Below, piece after piece: positions 40,606 to 49,395 of a DNA stretch of 49,442 nt. The notes beneath the pieces are model-generated. The model did no database searches. It saw nothing but the letters and a program-made list of their open reading frames with translations, and had not been told where the DNA came from. The stretch is from Bacillota bacterium (GTDB taxonomy: Bacteria; Bacillota; Sulfobacillia; Sulfobacillales; Sulfobacillaceae). Position numbers and translations under genes: made by a program. Numbering within the stretch: the stretch's first letter is position 1; every line of letters begins with the position of its first letter. The stretch lies in NCBI GenBank assembly GCA_021798975.1, contig JAJZBJ010000004.1:1-49442 (forward strand), given 5' to 3'.

Positions 40606-43600
40606 TTGGCAACCAGCGGATATTATCGCTTTCCGACCATCGCGGGCGACCGCGTGGTATTCGTCTCCGAAGACGAGCTGTTTGAAGTGGACCGCCGCGG
40701 CGGCCGTGCCCATCGTCTCACCACAGGCTTCGGACGCGTGACGCACCCGGTATTCTCTCCTGACGGCCAGTGGCTGGCGTTTGTCGGTCATGAGGAAGGA
40801 GATCAAGAAATCTACATTATGCCGGGCGAGGGAGGCGCGGTGCGACGGCTGACCTATCTGGGCGGCGGCGCCGTGCCAGTCGCCGTGACGGATCAGCATG
40901 TCATCTTCTTAAGCCGCCATGGACAGGCGTTCGCCAGCCAAAACCGCCTTTACCGCGTGTCGGTGACCGGCGGAGAACCGGAACGGCTTCCATACGGCCA
41001 TGCCAACGGGGCAGCCTTTTCGCTGGACGGGGCTGTGGCGCTAAACTGGTGGGCGCGCGACCCGGCTGATTGGAAGCGCTATCGCGGCGGGCGCCGCGGC
41101 GTGCTCTGGATCGATGCTCAAGGGAGCGGGGAATTCGAGCGCTATGCCCGCAAGGACGGCAACCTGGCCAGTCCGATGTGGATTGGCGGCCGGCTTTTCT
41201 TTTTAAGCGACCATGAGGGTATTGGCAATCTCTATTCGATGGATCCGTCCGGCGAAGAGTTGACGCGCCACACCCACCAGCGCCGCTATTATGCCCGCAA
41301 TGCGTCCACCGACGGCAAACGGGTGGTATACCACGCCGGCGGCGACCTCTATGTGTATGACCCCGAGACGGGGGAAGAGCAGCGTTTGACGGTGGAGTTG
41401 GTAAGCCAACTGCGTCTCCGCCAGCCGAAACATATTGATGCCGCCGAATACCTGACCGAATACCGGCTGGGCCAGGATGGGGCGGCCTTGACTCTGGTCA
41501 CGCGCGGCAAGCCCTACCGCATGGGACCTTTCGAGGGACCAGTGCTGCCCTTGGGCGTGCCCCAAGGGGTCCGCTATCGACTGCTTCGGCCCGTGGATTC
41601 CGACAGTTGGCTGGCCGTCTCGGACGAGGGCGGCGAAGATGGTTTGGAGATCCGCCGCGTGGAGGCTGAGGGATCCATGGCGATCCGCCGTCTGGCGGGG
41701 GATTTTGGCCTGGTGCAGCACCTGGAGGTGTCCCCGGATGGCGCATGGGCCGCCCTTAGCAATGAGCGGCTGGAAGTGTGGGTGGTCGATCTAAACCAGG
41801 GGTCGGCCGCTAAGATTGCCGAGTCTCAGCATGGAGCGGCGCAGGGACTGGCATGGTCGCCGGACAGTCGGTGGCTGGCATATTCCCTGCCGGTGGCCCG
41901 ACTCCAATCGGCCCTGTTTTTATACAGCCTCGAGTCGCGCCAATCCACGCAAATTACGGATCCGGTGCTGGCCGACCGGGCCCCCGTTTTCGATCCGGCG
42001 GGCCGGTATCTCTACTTCCTATCCAAACGGACCTTTAAGCCGGTGCACGATGCCGTACGCTTCGACCGAAGCTTTATCCGTGCCGACAAAGTGTACGCGA
42101 TAGCCTTGGCTAAGGAGACGCGGTCGCCCTTTTATGCCGTCGGACGCCCCGCGCTGGGGGGAGTGGACGAGGCGTCGGCGCTCACCGGCGCCATGACCGT
42201 GGATCTGCATAACATTCAAAAGCGCGTGGTCGAATTTCCCATGAAGGCGGCGGACATTGCCCAATTGCAGGCCGCACCGGGGCGGGTCTTTTGGACGGCC
42301 CGCGATCCGGAGGACCCGCCGGCGCTCTATGAGGGACCGAAAGGCAGTCTTACGCTTCACCAATACCGATTCGACGAACTGAAAGAAGAACAGCTGGCCG
42401 GTGGAGTCACCAGCTTCCAGTTGTCGCAAGACGGCCGGGCGATGGCGGTCTTGAGCGGACGAAGTTTGCGGGTGGTGAAGGCCGGTGAGAAGTGGGAGAA
42501 GAAGGTTGACGAAAAGCCGGGCCGCGACAGCGGGCTCGTGGACCTGAGCCGTGTTGGGGCGGTGGTGGAGCCGCAGGCGGAATGGCAGCAAATGCTGCGG
42601 GATGCTTGGCGGCTCATGCGCGCCCTGTTCTGGACGCCCAACATGAGCGGCGTGGACTGGAATGCCGTATACCAGAAGTATTCCGTCTTAGTTCCGCGTC
42701 TGACCTGCCGCAGCGACCTCTCCGACCTCCTGTGGGAGATGCAGGGCGAGCTGGGTACGTCCCACGCCTACGAGATGAACGGCGATTACGAGCCGAATCC
42801 CCGCCACCGCATGGGATACTTGGGTGCTGACTACCGCTGGAACGAGACAGCTCGCGGCTACGAGATAACCGATTTGGTGGAAGGGGACGTCTGGGCCGTG
42901 GACCAGCACTCGCCGCTCTTGGATCCGGGCGTGAACGTGGCGCTGGGAGACGTCGTGACCGCCATCGACGGCCAGGTACTCTCGGAATCACTGCCGCCAG
43001 GCGCCTGTCTCGTGGACAAAGGGCGCAAGGATGTGCAGTTGACCGTCAAACCCGGCGATGGCGGACGCGCGCGGACCGTTGTGGTGCGTACGCTGGTGGA
43101 CGAAACCCCGGCCCGTTACCGCAACTGGGTGGAATCGAACCGGCGGCTGGTCCATGAGCGGACCGGAGGCAAGGTGGGCTATCTCCACATTCCCGACATG
43201 CAAGACCCGGGATTTGCGGAGTTTCACCGCGGTTTTCTGCAGGAGCTGGGCCGGCAGGGCCTTATGGTCGATGTGCGGTTCAACCGCGGCGGCAGTGTGA
43301 GTTCGTTGTTGTTGGAGGAGCTGTCCAGGCAGCGGCTGGGATATATGGTGCCTCGCTACGGGAAACCCGGCACCTATTTCCGGGAAGGCGGACCGCTTCG
43401 AATGGTGGCCCTGACTAACGAGTTCGCGGGCTCGGACGGTGACATCGTCAGCCACACCTGGAAGATGCTGGGCTTGGGACCGCTGATTGGCACGCGCACG
43501 TGGGGCGGTGTGGTGGGCATTAACCCGCAGTACCGGCTTGTCGACGGAACCACGACCACCCAGCCCTATGTCGCGTTGTGGTTCTATGACGTGGAATGGG

Positions 43601-43785
43601 GCGTGGAGAACTACGGCACCGATCCCACCATTGAAGTCTTCAATCGGCCGCAAGATCAGGCGCGCGGTGTGGATCCGCAGATGGAGCGCGGATTGGCGGA
43701 GATTCTCCGGATCCTTGAAGAAGACCCGCCCATTGAGCCGGCCTTCGACAATCGGCCCGATTTGGCCGTACGGCTGGACGACTAG
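40606..43785 (+). CDS. Tricorn protease homologue
   Basis: Tricorn is a large self-assembling protease that degrades proteasome or Clp products to short peptides. The 1059-aa protein has N-terminal beta-propeller repeats (about 1-650, with FSPDGQWLAFVG and WSPDSRWLAYS blades), then a core with PDZ-like domain and the tail-protease fold. The active residues of Thermoplasma tricorn are kept: Ser719-His720 (GTSHAYE), nucleophile Ser943 (FAGSDGD) and Glu1001 (VENYGTDP); the Ser-Glu spacing is 58, equal to S965-E1023. The start is TTG with AAAGGAAG upstream. It is flanked by terminators, so it stands alone. No signal peptide is seen; it acts in the cytoplasm. Confidence 0.95.
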   Translation: MATSGYYRFPTIAGDRVVFVSEDELFEVDRRGGRAHRLTTGFGRVTHPVFSPDGQWLAFVGHEEGDQEIYIMPGEGGAVRRLTYLGGGAVPVAVTDQHVIFLSRHGQAFASQNRLYRVSVTGGEPERLPYGHANGAAFSLDGAVALNWWARDPADWKRYRGGRRGVLWIDAQGSGEFERYARKDGNLASPMWIGGRLFFLSDHEGIGNLYSMDPSGEELTRHTHQRRYYARNASTDGKRVVYHAGGDLYVYDPETGEEQRLTVELVSQLRLRQPKHIDAAEYLTEYRLGQDGAALTLVTRGKPYRMGPFEGPVLPLGVPQGVRYRLLRPVDSDSWLAVSDEGGEDGLEIRRVEAEGSMAIRRLAGDFGLVQHLEVSPDGAWAALSNERLEVWVVDLNQGSAAKIAESQHGAAQGLAWSPDSRWLAYSLPVARLQSALFLYSLESRQSTQITDPVLADRAPVFDPAGRYLYFLSKRTFKPVHDAVRFDRSFIRADKVYAIALAKETRSPFYAVGRPALGGVDEASALTGAMTVDLHNIQKRVVEFPMKAADIAQLQAAPGRVFWTARDPEDPPALYEGPKGSLTLHQYRFDELKEEQLAGGVTSFQLSQDGRAMAVLSGRSLRVVKAGEKWEKKVDEKPGRDSGLVDLSRVGAVVEPQAEWQQMLRDAWRLMRALFWTPNMSGVDWNAVYQKYSVLVPRLTCRSDLSDLLWEMQGELGTSHAYEMNGDYEPNPRHRMGYLGADYRWNETARGYEITDLVEGDVWAVDQHSPLLDPGVNVALGDVVTAIDGQVLSESLPPGACLVDKGRKDVQLTVKPGDGGRARTVVVRTLVDETPARYRNWVESNRRLVHERTGGKVGYLHIPDMQDPGFAEFHRGFLQELGRQGLMVDVRFNRGGSVSSLLLEELSRQRLGYMVPRYGKPGTYFREGGPLRMVALTNEFAGSDGDIVSHTWKMLGLGPLIGTRTWGGVVGINPQYRLVDGTTTTQPYVALWFYDVEWGVENYGTDPTIEVFNRPQDQARGVDPQMERGLAEILRILEEDPPIEPAFDNRPDLAVRLDD

Positions 43786-43800
43786 CAGGGGAAGGATGAA

Positions 43801-43822
43801 GGGGCGGCTCGACCGCCCCTTT
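43801..43822 (+). terminator. Terminator after the tricorn gene
   Basis: GGGGCGG (43801-43807) pairs with CCGCCCC (43813-43819) around a 5-nt loop and runs into a short T stretch. Confidence 0.75.
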
Positions 43823-43965
43823 GCCTGGTCGCGCGGCCCGATCATTCTGAGGAGCGTCTCAGGACGATGTCGCATCGACGGGGCGTAACTGACGTCGATG
43901 CTCTTTTGGCACCGCCGGGTGGGATGGGGCGTCTCGCGAAACGAGTTCCGCATTCCGCTGGAGGC

Positions 43966-43989
43966 TTGACGGCTGTCAAAGGATATAAT
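43966..43989 (+). promoter_or_regulatory. TATAAT box with an upstream TTGAC palindrome
   Basis: TTGACGGCTGTCAA (43966-43979) is a perfect 5-bp inverted repeat, followed by TATAAT at 43984-43989. The TTGACG is only 12 nt from the -10, too close to be its -35, so the palindrome may be a regulator site instead. The small gene at 44048 starts about 60 nt downstream. Confidence 0.45.
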
Positions 43990-44047
43990 ATTTGTGGCGG
44001 CTTTTTTGGTCGATATTTCTATTCGAGACAACATGAGGAGGGGCACT

Positions 44048-44386
44048 ATGCTCAAGGTCCGATCCGTGGAATGGCACGACGAGGCATGGGAAGTGCGGTT
44101 CGAAATCAAAGAAGGCGTGTATAGTTTGGACAACTATCCGGTGCGTATTACCCATTTGGGCCGGTTAGAGCAGGACGGATTCCAAGACGACGTGGCCGCA
44201 GTGGCGTCGGGACTGTTGCGCGGGCACATGCGCCGCGGCGCGGTGCCGCCGAATGCGGTGGTGATTAACTGGGGGCGCGTGCTGCGCTTGAGCCACGGGG
44301 CTCCCGAGGAGATGCGGGCGGCGCTGCAGCGGATTGAGCAAAACCGGGCCACCACCCTTGGCGAAGCGGTTTCCGGGCAATTTTAG
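44048..44386 (+). CDS. Small conserved-type hypothetical protein
   Basis: I do not recognise this 112-aa protein. It is soluble, starts with a beta-rich part (MLKVRSVEWHDEAWEVRFEI) and ends with a helical part (APEEMRAALQRIEQNRATTL). It has neither Cys clusters nor membrane segments. The ATG at 44048 has a strong GAGGAGGGG site, and codon use resembles the neighbours, so it is probably real. It is upstream of the ylxM-ffh operon but separated from it by that operon's own promoter. Confidence 0.7.
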   Translation: MLKVRSVEWHDEAWEVRFEIKEGVYSLDNYPVRITHLGRLEQDGFQDDVAAVASGLLRGHMRRGAVPPNAVVINWGRVLRLSHGAPEEMRAALQRIEQNRATTLGEAVSGQF

Positions 44387-44400
44387 CAGCAGCGTATGAG

Positions 44401-44429
44401 TTGACAGGAATGCGGCAATTGGCTAAAAT
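44401..44429 (+). promoter_or_regulatory. Sigma-A promoter of ylxM-ffh operon
   Basis: TTGACA (44401-44406), 17 nt and TAAAAT (44424-44429) form a strong promoter about 43 nt before the ylxM start. Confidence 0.85.
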
Positions 44430-44472
44430 CGACTACGGCTGTTAAGGAAAAAACCTTTACAGGAGAGTGGCC

Positions 44473-44832
44473 GTGAAATCTCAGGATCGCGTCAGAGCGG
44501 GATTGTTGTTCGATGTCTATGGCCCGCTGTTGACCGAACACCAACAGGAGGTTTGGCAGCTCTATTACCTGGAGGATTGGTCCTTGGCGGAGATTGGAGC
44601 GGCACAGCACGTGTCACGCGCGGCCGTTCACGATTTATTGGACCGCACCCAGAAGCTGCTGGAAGATTACGAGGCGCGCTTGGGGCTTCTGCAAGCCTTT
44701 GAACGCCGCCGGCAGCGGCTCCGAGCGGTGGCGGACCTGATTCAAGACATTCCGGATCCGTCCCCCGTGTGGACCCGGGTTCGCCAGGAAATTCGCCAGT
44801 TGGCAGAAGAGGAGGGCATCGGCGATGTTTGA
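44473..44832 (+). CDS. ylxM: YlxM/UPF0122 SRP-associated HTH protein
   Basis: The 119-aa protein of the UPF0122 family is encoded before ffh in most Gram-positives; in Streptococcus it modulates SRP function. It has a sigma-70-region-4-like HTH (about residues 20-60: LTEHQQEVWQLYYLEDWSLA, then EIGAAQHVSRAAVHDLL). The GTG at 44473 is 6 nt from AGGAGA; an in-frame GTG at 44467 overlaps that site. It overlaps ffh by 8 nt. Confidence 0.92.
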   Translation: MKSQDRVRAGLLFDVYGPLLTEHQQEVWQLYYLEDWSLAEIGAAQHVSRAAVHDLLDRTQKLLEDYEARLGLLQAFERRRQRLRAVADLIQDIPDPSPVWTRVRQEIRQLAEEEGIGDV

Positions 44833-46159
44833 CGCACTGACTGAAAAACTGCAGCAGACGTTTAAGCGCATGCGCAGCAAAGGACGGCTCACCGAAGCCG
44901 ATGTCAAAGAGGCGCTCCGCGAGGTGCGTCTGGCGCTCTTGGAAGCTGACGTCAACTTCAAGGTGGTCAAGGAGTTCTTGACCCGCGTTGAAGAGCGGGC
45001 AGTCGGCCAAGACGTCCTCCAAAGTCTCACTCCGGACCAAGGCGTGATCCGCATTGTTCGGGACGAACTGGTGCAGTTGATGGGCGGCTCGCAAGATCGG
45101 GTCCGCATGGCTTCCAACCCGCCGACCGTGATTTACATGGTGGGTCTGCAGGGAGCCGGAAAAACCACAGCCAGTGCCAAGTTGGCGCGCATGCTGCGCC
45201 ACCAAGGCCGGCAGCCGCTCTTGGTGGCTGCCGACATTTACCGTCCCGCCGCGATTGACCAGCTCAAGGTACTGGCTGAGAAGATCCAGGTGCCCGTGGT
45301 GACGGAGCCGGATCGGACGCCGGTCCAGCTGGTGGAACTGGGTATGGCCTCGTCCAAGCGGTTGGCGAAAGATGTCATTATTGTTGACACGGCGGGCCGT
45401 TTGCATGTCGATGATGCGCTGATGGCGGAGCTGGAAGACATGAATCGGCGGGTCCCGGCGCACGAGATGTTGCTGGTGGTGGACGCCATGACGGGTCAGG
45501 ACGCGGTGCGGACCGCGTCGGCCTTCAAGGAGCGCTTGCCGCTGACCGGCGTGATTATGACCAAACTGGATGGTGACGCCCGCGGTGGCGCGGCGCTCTC
45601 GATCCGGGAAGTGACGAATCTGCCGATTAAATTGGTGGGCTCGGGCGAGAAGCTGGAGGATCTGGAGCCGTTTGCTCCAGACCGCATGGCATCCCGCATT
45701 CTGGGCATGGGCGATATCTTGAGCCTGATTGAAAAGGCTGAAGCGACCATGGACCAGGGCGACACCGCGGCGTTGGCGGAGAAAATTCAGAAGGCCGACT
45801 TCACCTTGAACGATTTCTTGGCCATGTTGGGCCAGGTCAAAAAGCTGGGACCGCTCTCCAAGGTCATGGAGATGCTGCCCGGCATGAGCGGCCAGATGGC
45901 CAAGGTGAAGGACAAGGTGGATGATCGCAGCCTGCTGCGCGTGGAGGCCATCATCCAGTCCATGACCCTGAAGGAGCGGGAACGCCCCGACATCTTGGAC
46001 GGCAGCCGGCGCCTGCGCATTGCGCGCGGCAGCGGCACCAGCGTACAGGAAGTCAACCGGCTCATGAAGCAATTCGACGAGATTAAAAAATTGATGCGTC
46101 AGACCAAGGGCAAAAAGGGACGGCGAATGGGCCGTATGCCTTTTCCGCCGATGGGCTGA
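44825..46159 (+). CDS. ffh: Signal recognition particle protein Ffh
   Basis: Ffh binds 4.5S/scRNA and signal sequences of nascent chains and docks to FtsY. The 444-aa protein has the N domain, P-loop GLQGAGKTTASAKLA (about residues 107-121), AADIYRPAAIDQL, DTAGRLHVDD, TKLDGDARGGAALS, and a Met-rich M domain (about 320-444) ending in the basic GKKGRRMGRMPF tail. No SRP RNA gene was found in this window. The ATG lies within the end of ylxM. Confidence 0.98.
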   Translation: MFDALTEKLQQTFKRMRSKGRLTEADVKEALREVRLALLEADVNFKVVKEFLTRVEERAVGQDVLQSLTPDQGVIRIVRDELVQLMGGSQDRVRMASNPPTVIYMVGLQGAGKTTASAKLARMLRHQGRQPLLVAADIYRPAAIDQLKVLAEKIQVPVVTEPDRTPVQLVELGMASSKRLAKDVIIVDTAGRLHVDDALMAELEDMNRRVPAHEMLLVVDAMTGQDAVRTASAFKERLPLTGVIMTKLDGDARGGAALSIREVTNLPIKLVGSGEKLEDLEPFAPDRMASRILGMGDILSLIEKAEATMDQGDTAALAEKIQKADFTLNDFLAMLGQVKKLGPLSKVMEMLPGMSGQMAKVKDKVDDRSLLRVEAIIQSMTLKERERPDILDGSRRLRIARGSGTSVQEVNRLMKQFDEIKKLMRQTKGKKGRRMGRMPFPPMG

Positions 46160-46180
46160 GGAGAAGGGAGGTCAGAATGC

Positions 46181-46468
46181 ATGGTTAAGATTCGCTTGCG
46201 CCGCATGGGTGCGAAAAAGCGTCCTTTCTACCGCGTGGTGGTGGCTGACTCACGTTCCCCCCGCGACGGCCGTTTCATTGAGGAGATTGGTTACTACGAT
46301 CCCACCAAGGAGCCGGCGGTGATTAAGATTGATGAGGAGAAGGCGATTCGTTGGATAAACAACGGCGCTCAACCGACCGACACCGCGCGCTCGCTGTTGA
46401 AGAAGACCGGCGTCTTGCAAAAGGTCCACGAGCAAAAGCAGCAAAAGGCTTCAGCTCATGAGTCGTAA
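46181..46468 (+). CDS. rpsP: Small-subunit ribosomal protein bS16
   Basis: The 95-aa protein starts [20 protein letters not shown], the conserved bS16 N-terminus, with [14 protein letters not shown] and an Ala/Gln/Lys-rich tail. The ATG has AAGGGAGG upstream. Its end overlaps rimM by 11 nt, without the khpA (ylqC) gene that often lies between them in Bacillus and Clostridia. Confidence 0.97.
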   Translation: MVKIRLRRMGAKKRPFYRVVVADSRSPRDGRFIEEIGYYDPTKEPAVIKIDEEKAIRWINNGAQPTDTARSLLKKTGVLQKVHEQKQQKASAHES

Positions 46469-47000
46469 TGGACGAGAGGTTTGGCCGGGACATGTGATGG
46501 TGGGCGAGGTGACGTCGCCGTTCGGCATCGATGGCTCGCTCAAGGTGTTCCCGACCACCGATTTTCCGGAACGCTTACTGGGTTTGAAAGAGGTCACGGT
46601 GGATCGCTTGGGCGGGTCCCGCCCGGTCCTGCAGAGTCGCATGCACCCCCCGTTGGCGGTTATTCAGCTGGCTGGCGTGAACACCCGGGAGCAGGCGGAA
46701 ACGCTTCGGGGTGCGCTCTTGATGGTGCCGGAGGAGCGTTTGCCCAAACTCCCCCAAGACGAGTATTATTGGCATCAGTTGGTGGGGATGACCGTCATGG
46801 AGGCCGACACCGGACGGCCGTTGGGCCGGCTCGCGCATGTATTGCGCACCGGAGCTGGGCACGATGTGTTCGAAGTCGAGCGTTCAGGCAAGAAGCCGCT
46901 TCTCATCCCGGCTCTGAAGTCGGTGATTAAGTCGGTGGATGTTGAAGGACGCGTGATGACGGTGGAACTGCTGCCGGGACTCGAGGAAATCTCCGAGTGA
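46458..47000 (+). CDS. rimM: Ribosome maturation factor RimM
   Basis: RimM assists assembly of the 30S head by binding uS19. The 180-aa protein has the N-terminal beta-barrel ([20 protein letters not shown], about residues 15-34) and the C-terminal PRC barrel (about 100-175, [13 protein letters not shown] to [15 protein letters not shown]). The ATG at 46458 lies inside rpsP, and the stop overlaps the trmD start, so the three genes are coupled. Confidence 0.96.
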   Translation: MSRNGREVWPGHVMVGEVTSPFGIDGSLKVFPTTDFPERLLGLKEVTVDRLGGSRPVLQSRMHPPLAVIQLAGVNTREQAETLRGALLMVPEERLPKLPQDEYYWHQLVGMTVMEADTGRPLGRLAHVLRTGAGHDVFEVERSGKKPLLIPALKSVIKSVDVEGRVMTVELLPGLEEISE

Positions 47001-47719
47001 TGGTCATTCAAGTGGTGACGTTGTTCCCGGAAATGTTTCCGGGGGTGATGGGGTCCAGCATTCTTAAGCGGGCCCGCCGCCGAGGGTTGGTGGACATCCG
47101 GATTGTGCCCTTGAGGCCGTTCGGCATTGGTCCCCATCGGCAGACGGACGACTACCCGTTCGGGGGAGGCGTCGGAATGCTGATTCGCAGTGATGTGGTG
47201 GTGCCGGCGGTGGAATGGGCTGCCATGCATGTCAGTGCGGCGCCTCGGATTCTGATGACGTCCCCGCAAGGGCGGTCATTTGACCAGAGGCTGGCGGAGA
47301 AACTAGCTCAAGAGCAGCACCTGATTATTGTGGCTGGGCACTATGAAGGTATCGACGAGAGGGCGCGCCTGTTGCTGGATGCCGAGGAAGTCTCGGTGGG
47401 CGACTTTGTCCTGACCGGCGGAGAACTGCCGGCCATGATTGTGGCTGACGCGGTAGCTCGACTGGTGCCGGGAGTGCTGGGCGACGACGACAGTGCCCGG
47501 TTGGACTCTTTCAGCCGTCAGCATGGATGGCTGGAGGGGCCGCAATATACGCGGCCCGAGGAATTTCGGGGACTGACGGTGCCTGAGGTGCTCTTGTCGG
47601 GAAACCATCAAGCGATTCGCGAGTATGGGGACCGGATGGCCTATGAATGGACCAAGCAGCGCCGCCCGGATTTGTTGGGCGAAACCGAGAAAGGGGGGAA
47701 TAGTGATGGATTACATTAA
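47000..47719 (+). CDS. trmD: tRNA (guanine(37)-N1)-methyltransferase
   Basis: TrmD methylates G37 of tRNAs to prevent frameshifting, using a trefoil-knot SAM site. The 239-aa protein has [27 protein letters not shown], the knot segment [14 protein letters not shown], and [16 protein letters not shown]. The ATG at 47000 overlaps the rimM stop; the GTG at 46997 is an alternative. Its end overlaps rplS by 14 nt. Confidence 0.97.
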   Translation: MVIQVVTLFPEMFPGVMGSSILKRARRRGLVDIRIVPLRPFGIGPHRQTDDYPFGGGVGMLIRSDVVVPAVEWAAMHVSAAPRILMTSPQGRSFDQRLAEKLAQEQHLIIVAGHYEGIDERARLLLDAEEVSVGDFVLTGGELPAMIVADAVARLVPGVLGDDDSARLDSFSRQHGWLEGPQYTRPEEFRGLTVPEVLLSGNHQAIREYGDRMAYEWTKQRRPDLLGETEKGGNSDGLH

Positions 47720-48047
47720 GCTGATCGAAGAAGATCAGATGAAAAGCGACCTTCCCATATTTCGCGCCGGCGACACGGTCAAAGTGGCGGTAAAAATTAA
47801 GGAAGGCAACCGCGAACGTGTCCAGATGTTTGAAGGTGTCGTGATCCGCAAGCGTGGCACGGGCCTATCCAAGACTTTCACGGTACGCCGGGTTAGCTAC
47901 GGCGTGGGGGTGGAGCGGACCTTCTTGCTGCACTCGCCGCGTTTGGAGTCGATTCAAGTGGTGCGGCGCGGTAAGGTGCGTCGTGCACGGCTGTACTACC
48001 TGCGTCAACTGCGGGGCAAAGCGGCTCGTATTCGCGAGCGTCGTTAA
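47706..48047 (+). CDS. rplS: Large-subunit ribosomal protein bL19
   Basis: The 113-aa protein has [40 protein letters not shown] and the C-terminal [19 protein letters not shown], all typical of bL19. The ATG at 47706 has GGGGGG upstream and is within trmD. It is followed by a hairpin terminator. Confidence 0.97.
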   Translation: MDYIKLIEEDQMKSDLPIFRAGDTVKVAVKIKEGNRERVQMFEGVVIRKRGTGLSKTFTVRRVSYGVGVERTFLLHSPRLESIQVVRRGKVRRARLYYLRQLRGKAARIRERR

Positions 48048-48049
48048 CA

Positions 48050-48080
48050 GGCGGGCGAAGACGGAACGGTCTTCGCCTGC
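48050..48080 (+). terminator. Hairpin after rplS
   Basis: AGGCGGGCGAAGAC (48050-48063) pairs, with a small bulge, with GTCTTCGCCT (48070-48079). Only scattered T residues follow, so it may be a partial terminator before lepB. Confidence 0.6.
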
Positions 48081-48106
48081 ATTCATTTCCCGGATGAGGT
48101 GACAGG

Positions 48107-48625
48107 GTGGCGGACAAGAAGAAAAGCGGCACGCGCGAACTCATTGAAACGTTGGTTGTGGCTCTAGTTTTGGCATTCTTGATCCGCACGTTTTTGTTCG
48201 AATCCTACCAGGTCCAAGGATTTTCCATGGAACCCACCTTGCACAATGCGGATCGCGTCTTGGTCAATAAGCTGGCCTTTGTCTTTGGAAAGCCGACCAC
48301 GGGCGAAATTATTGTCTTTAAGAGTCCCGTCAATCCCAAGCAGGACTGGATTAAACGGGTCATTGCCATCCCGGGTGAGACGGTCAGTGTGAAGAACAAT
48401 GTGGTCTACATTAATGGCAAGCGATACCCCGAGCCCTTTCTCAAGTACCGCAAGTCCATCAACGTCTCGCCGCGCAAGGTGCCCCCCGGTTATCTATGGG
48501 TGGAAGGCGACAACCGCCCTATCAGCTATGACAGCCGCTATTTCGGCATGCTGCCCCAGAAGAACGTGCGTGGTCAGGCGTTTTTACTGTGGTGGCCCCT
48601 TAACCGGTTTCGGTGGTTGCCGTAA
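48107..48625 (+). CDS. lepB: Type I signal peptidase
   Basis: LepB cleaves signal peptides from exported proteins outside the membrane. The 172-aa Gram-positive type enzyme has one N-terminal membrane helix (about residues 11-31), the catalytic Ser in QGFSMEPTL (about 38-46), the catalytic Lys in DWIKRVIAIPGE, and GYLWVEGDN and DSRYFGML boxes. The GTG start has GAGGTGA upstream. Its stop overlaps the rbgA start (TAATG). Confidence 0.96.
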   Translation: MADKKKSGTRELIETLVVALVLAFLIRTFLFESYQVQGFSMEPTLHNADRVLVNKLAFVFGKPTTGEIIVFKSPVNPKQDWIKRVIAIPGETVSVKNNVVYINGKRYPEPFLKYRKSINVSPRKVPPGYLWVEGDNRPISYDSRYFGMLPQKNVRGQAFLLWWPLNRFRWLP

Positions 48626-49395
48626 TGTCGAACCGAGGCTGGTATCCCGGCCACATGGTGGCCACGCAAAAAACGATTCGGGAGTTGGCTCCCTATTTGT
48701 CCGCCTTTGTCGAAGTGGTCGATGCGCGCGCTCCGGAACTGACGCGCCATCGGCCTTTGGCATCTTGGGTGGGAAAGACCCCCATTATCTTGGTGCTGAA
48801 TAAGAACGATGTCGCGGACCCGGCGGCGACCGAGGCTTGGATTCAATGGTATCGCCAGCATGGCATCACGGCGGTGGCGCTCAGCGCGGAGTCGGGCGAC
48901 GCACAGAAACGACTCCGGGGGGCGATTCGAGGGCGGCTCAAGCCGCCTTACCGGCTGTCGGTGGTCGGCCTGCCCAACCTGGGTAAATCCACGGTCCTAA
49001 ACCGCATGGTGGGGAAGAACCGGGTGCGCACGGGCGGCAAGCCGGGACTCACCCGCGGGCCGCAGTGGATCCGCATGGATGACGGCTGGGAATGGCTGGA
49101 TTTGCCCGGCGTGGTCACCCCGTCCAAATCCCGGGACTGGCGGTTGAAACTCCTGGGTGTGGCCCCGTTGGAATCCGGGGAGGCCGAGGATATTGCCGAG
49201 CGCGTGTGGCAGTTGTACCATCCTGGAGCGGAACCCGAAGCCTGGCTGGATTGGGGTAAGAGCCGGGGATACCTCCAGCAAGGCGGCGTGGTGGACCGCC
49301 AGCGGACCGCTGACGCCGTGGTCACCGGATTTCGCACCGGAAGTTTGGGCCGGCTAAGCCTGGAACGCCCCGGAGACGGCGGCGATGCCGTGTGA
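48625..49395 (+). CDS. rbgA: Ribosome biogenesis GTPase RbgA
   Basis: RbgA (YlqF) is a circularly permuted GTPase needed for late 50S assembly. The 256-aa protein has GWYPGHMVATQK at the N-terminus, then G4 LNKND before G1 GLPNLGKSTVLNRM, followed by G3 DLPGVV, the permuted order that defines the family. The ATG at 48625 overlaps the lepB stop. The last 47 nt of the window after it hold no feature I can name. Confidence 0.95.
   Translation: MSNRGWYPGHMVATQKTIRELAPYLSAFVEVVDARAPELTRHRPLASWVGKTPIILVLNKNDVADPAATEAWIQWYRQHGITAVALSAESGDAQKRLRGAIRGRLKPPYRLSVVGLPNLGKSTVLNRMVGKNRVRTGGKPGLTRGPQWIRMDDGWEWLDLPGVVTPSKSRDWRLKLLGVAPLESGEAEDIAERVWQLYHPGAEPEAWLDWGKSRGYLQQGGVVDRQRTADAVVTGFRTGSLGRLSLERPGDGGDAV

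Noticed and set aside
44492-46072. 526-codon open frame on the minus strand
   Set aside because: Shadow of ylxM-ffh, whose plus-strand products are unmistakable.
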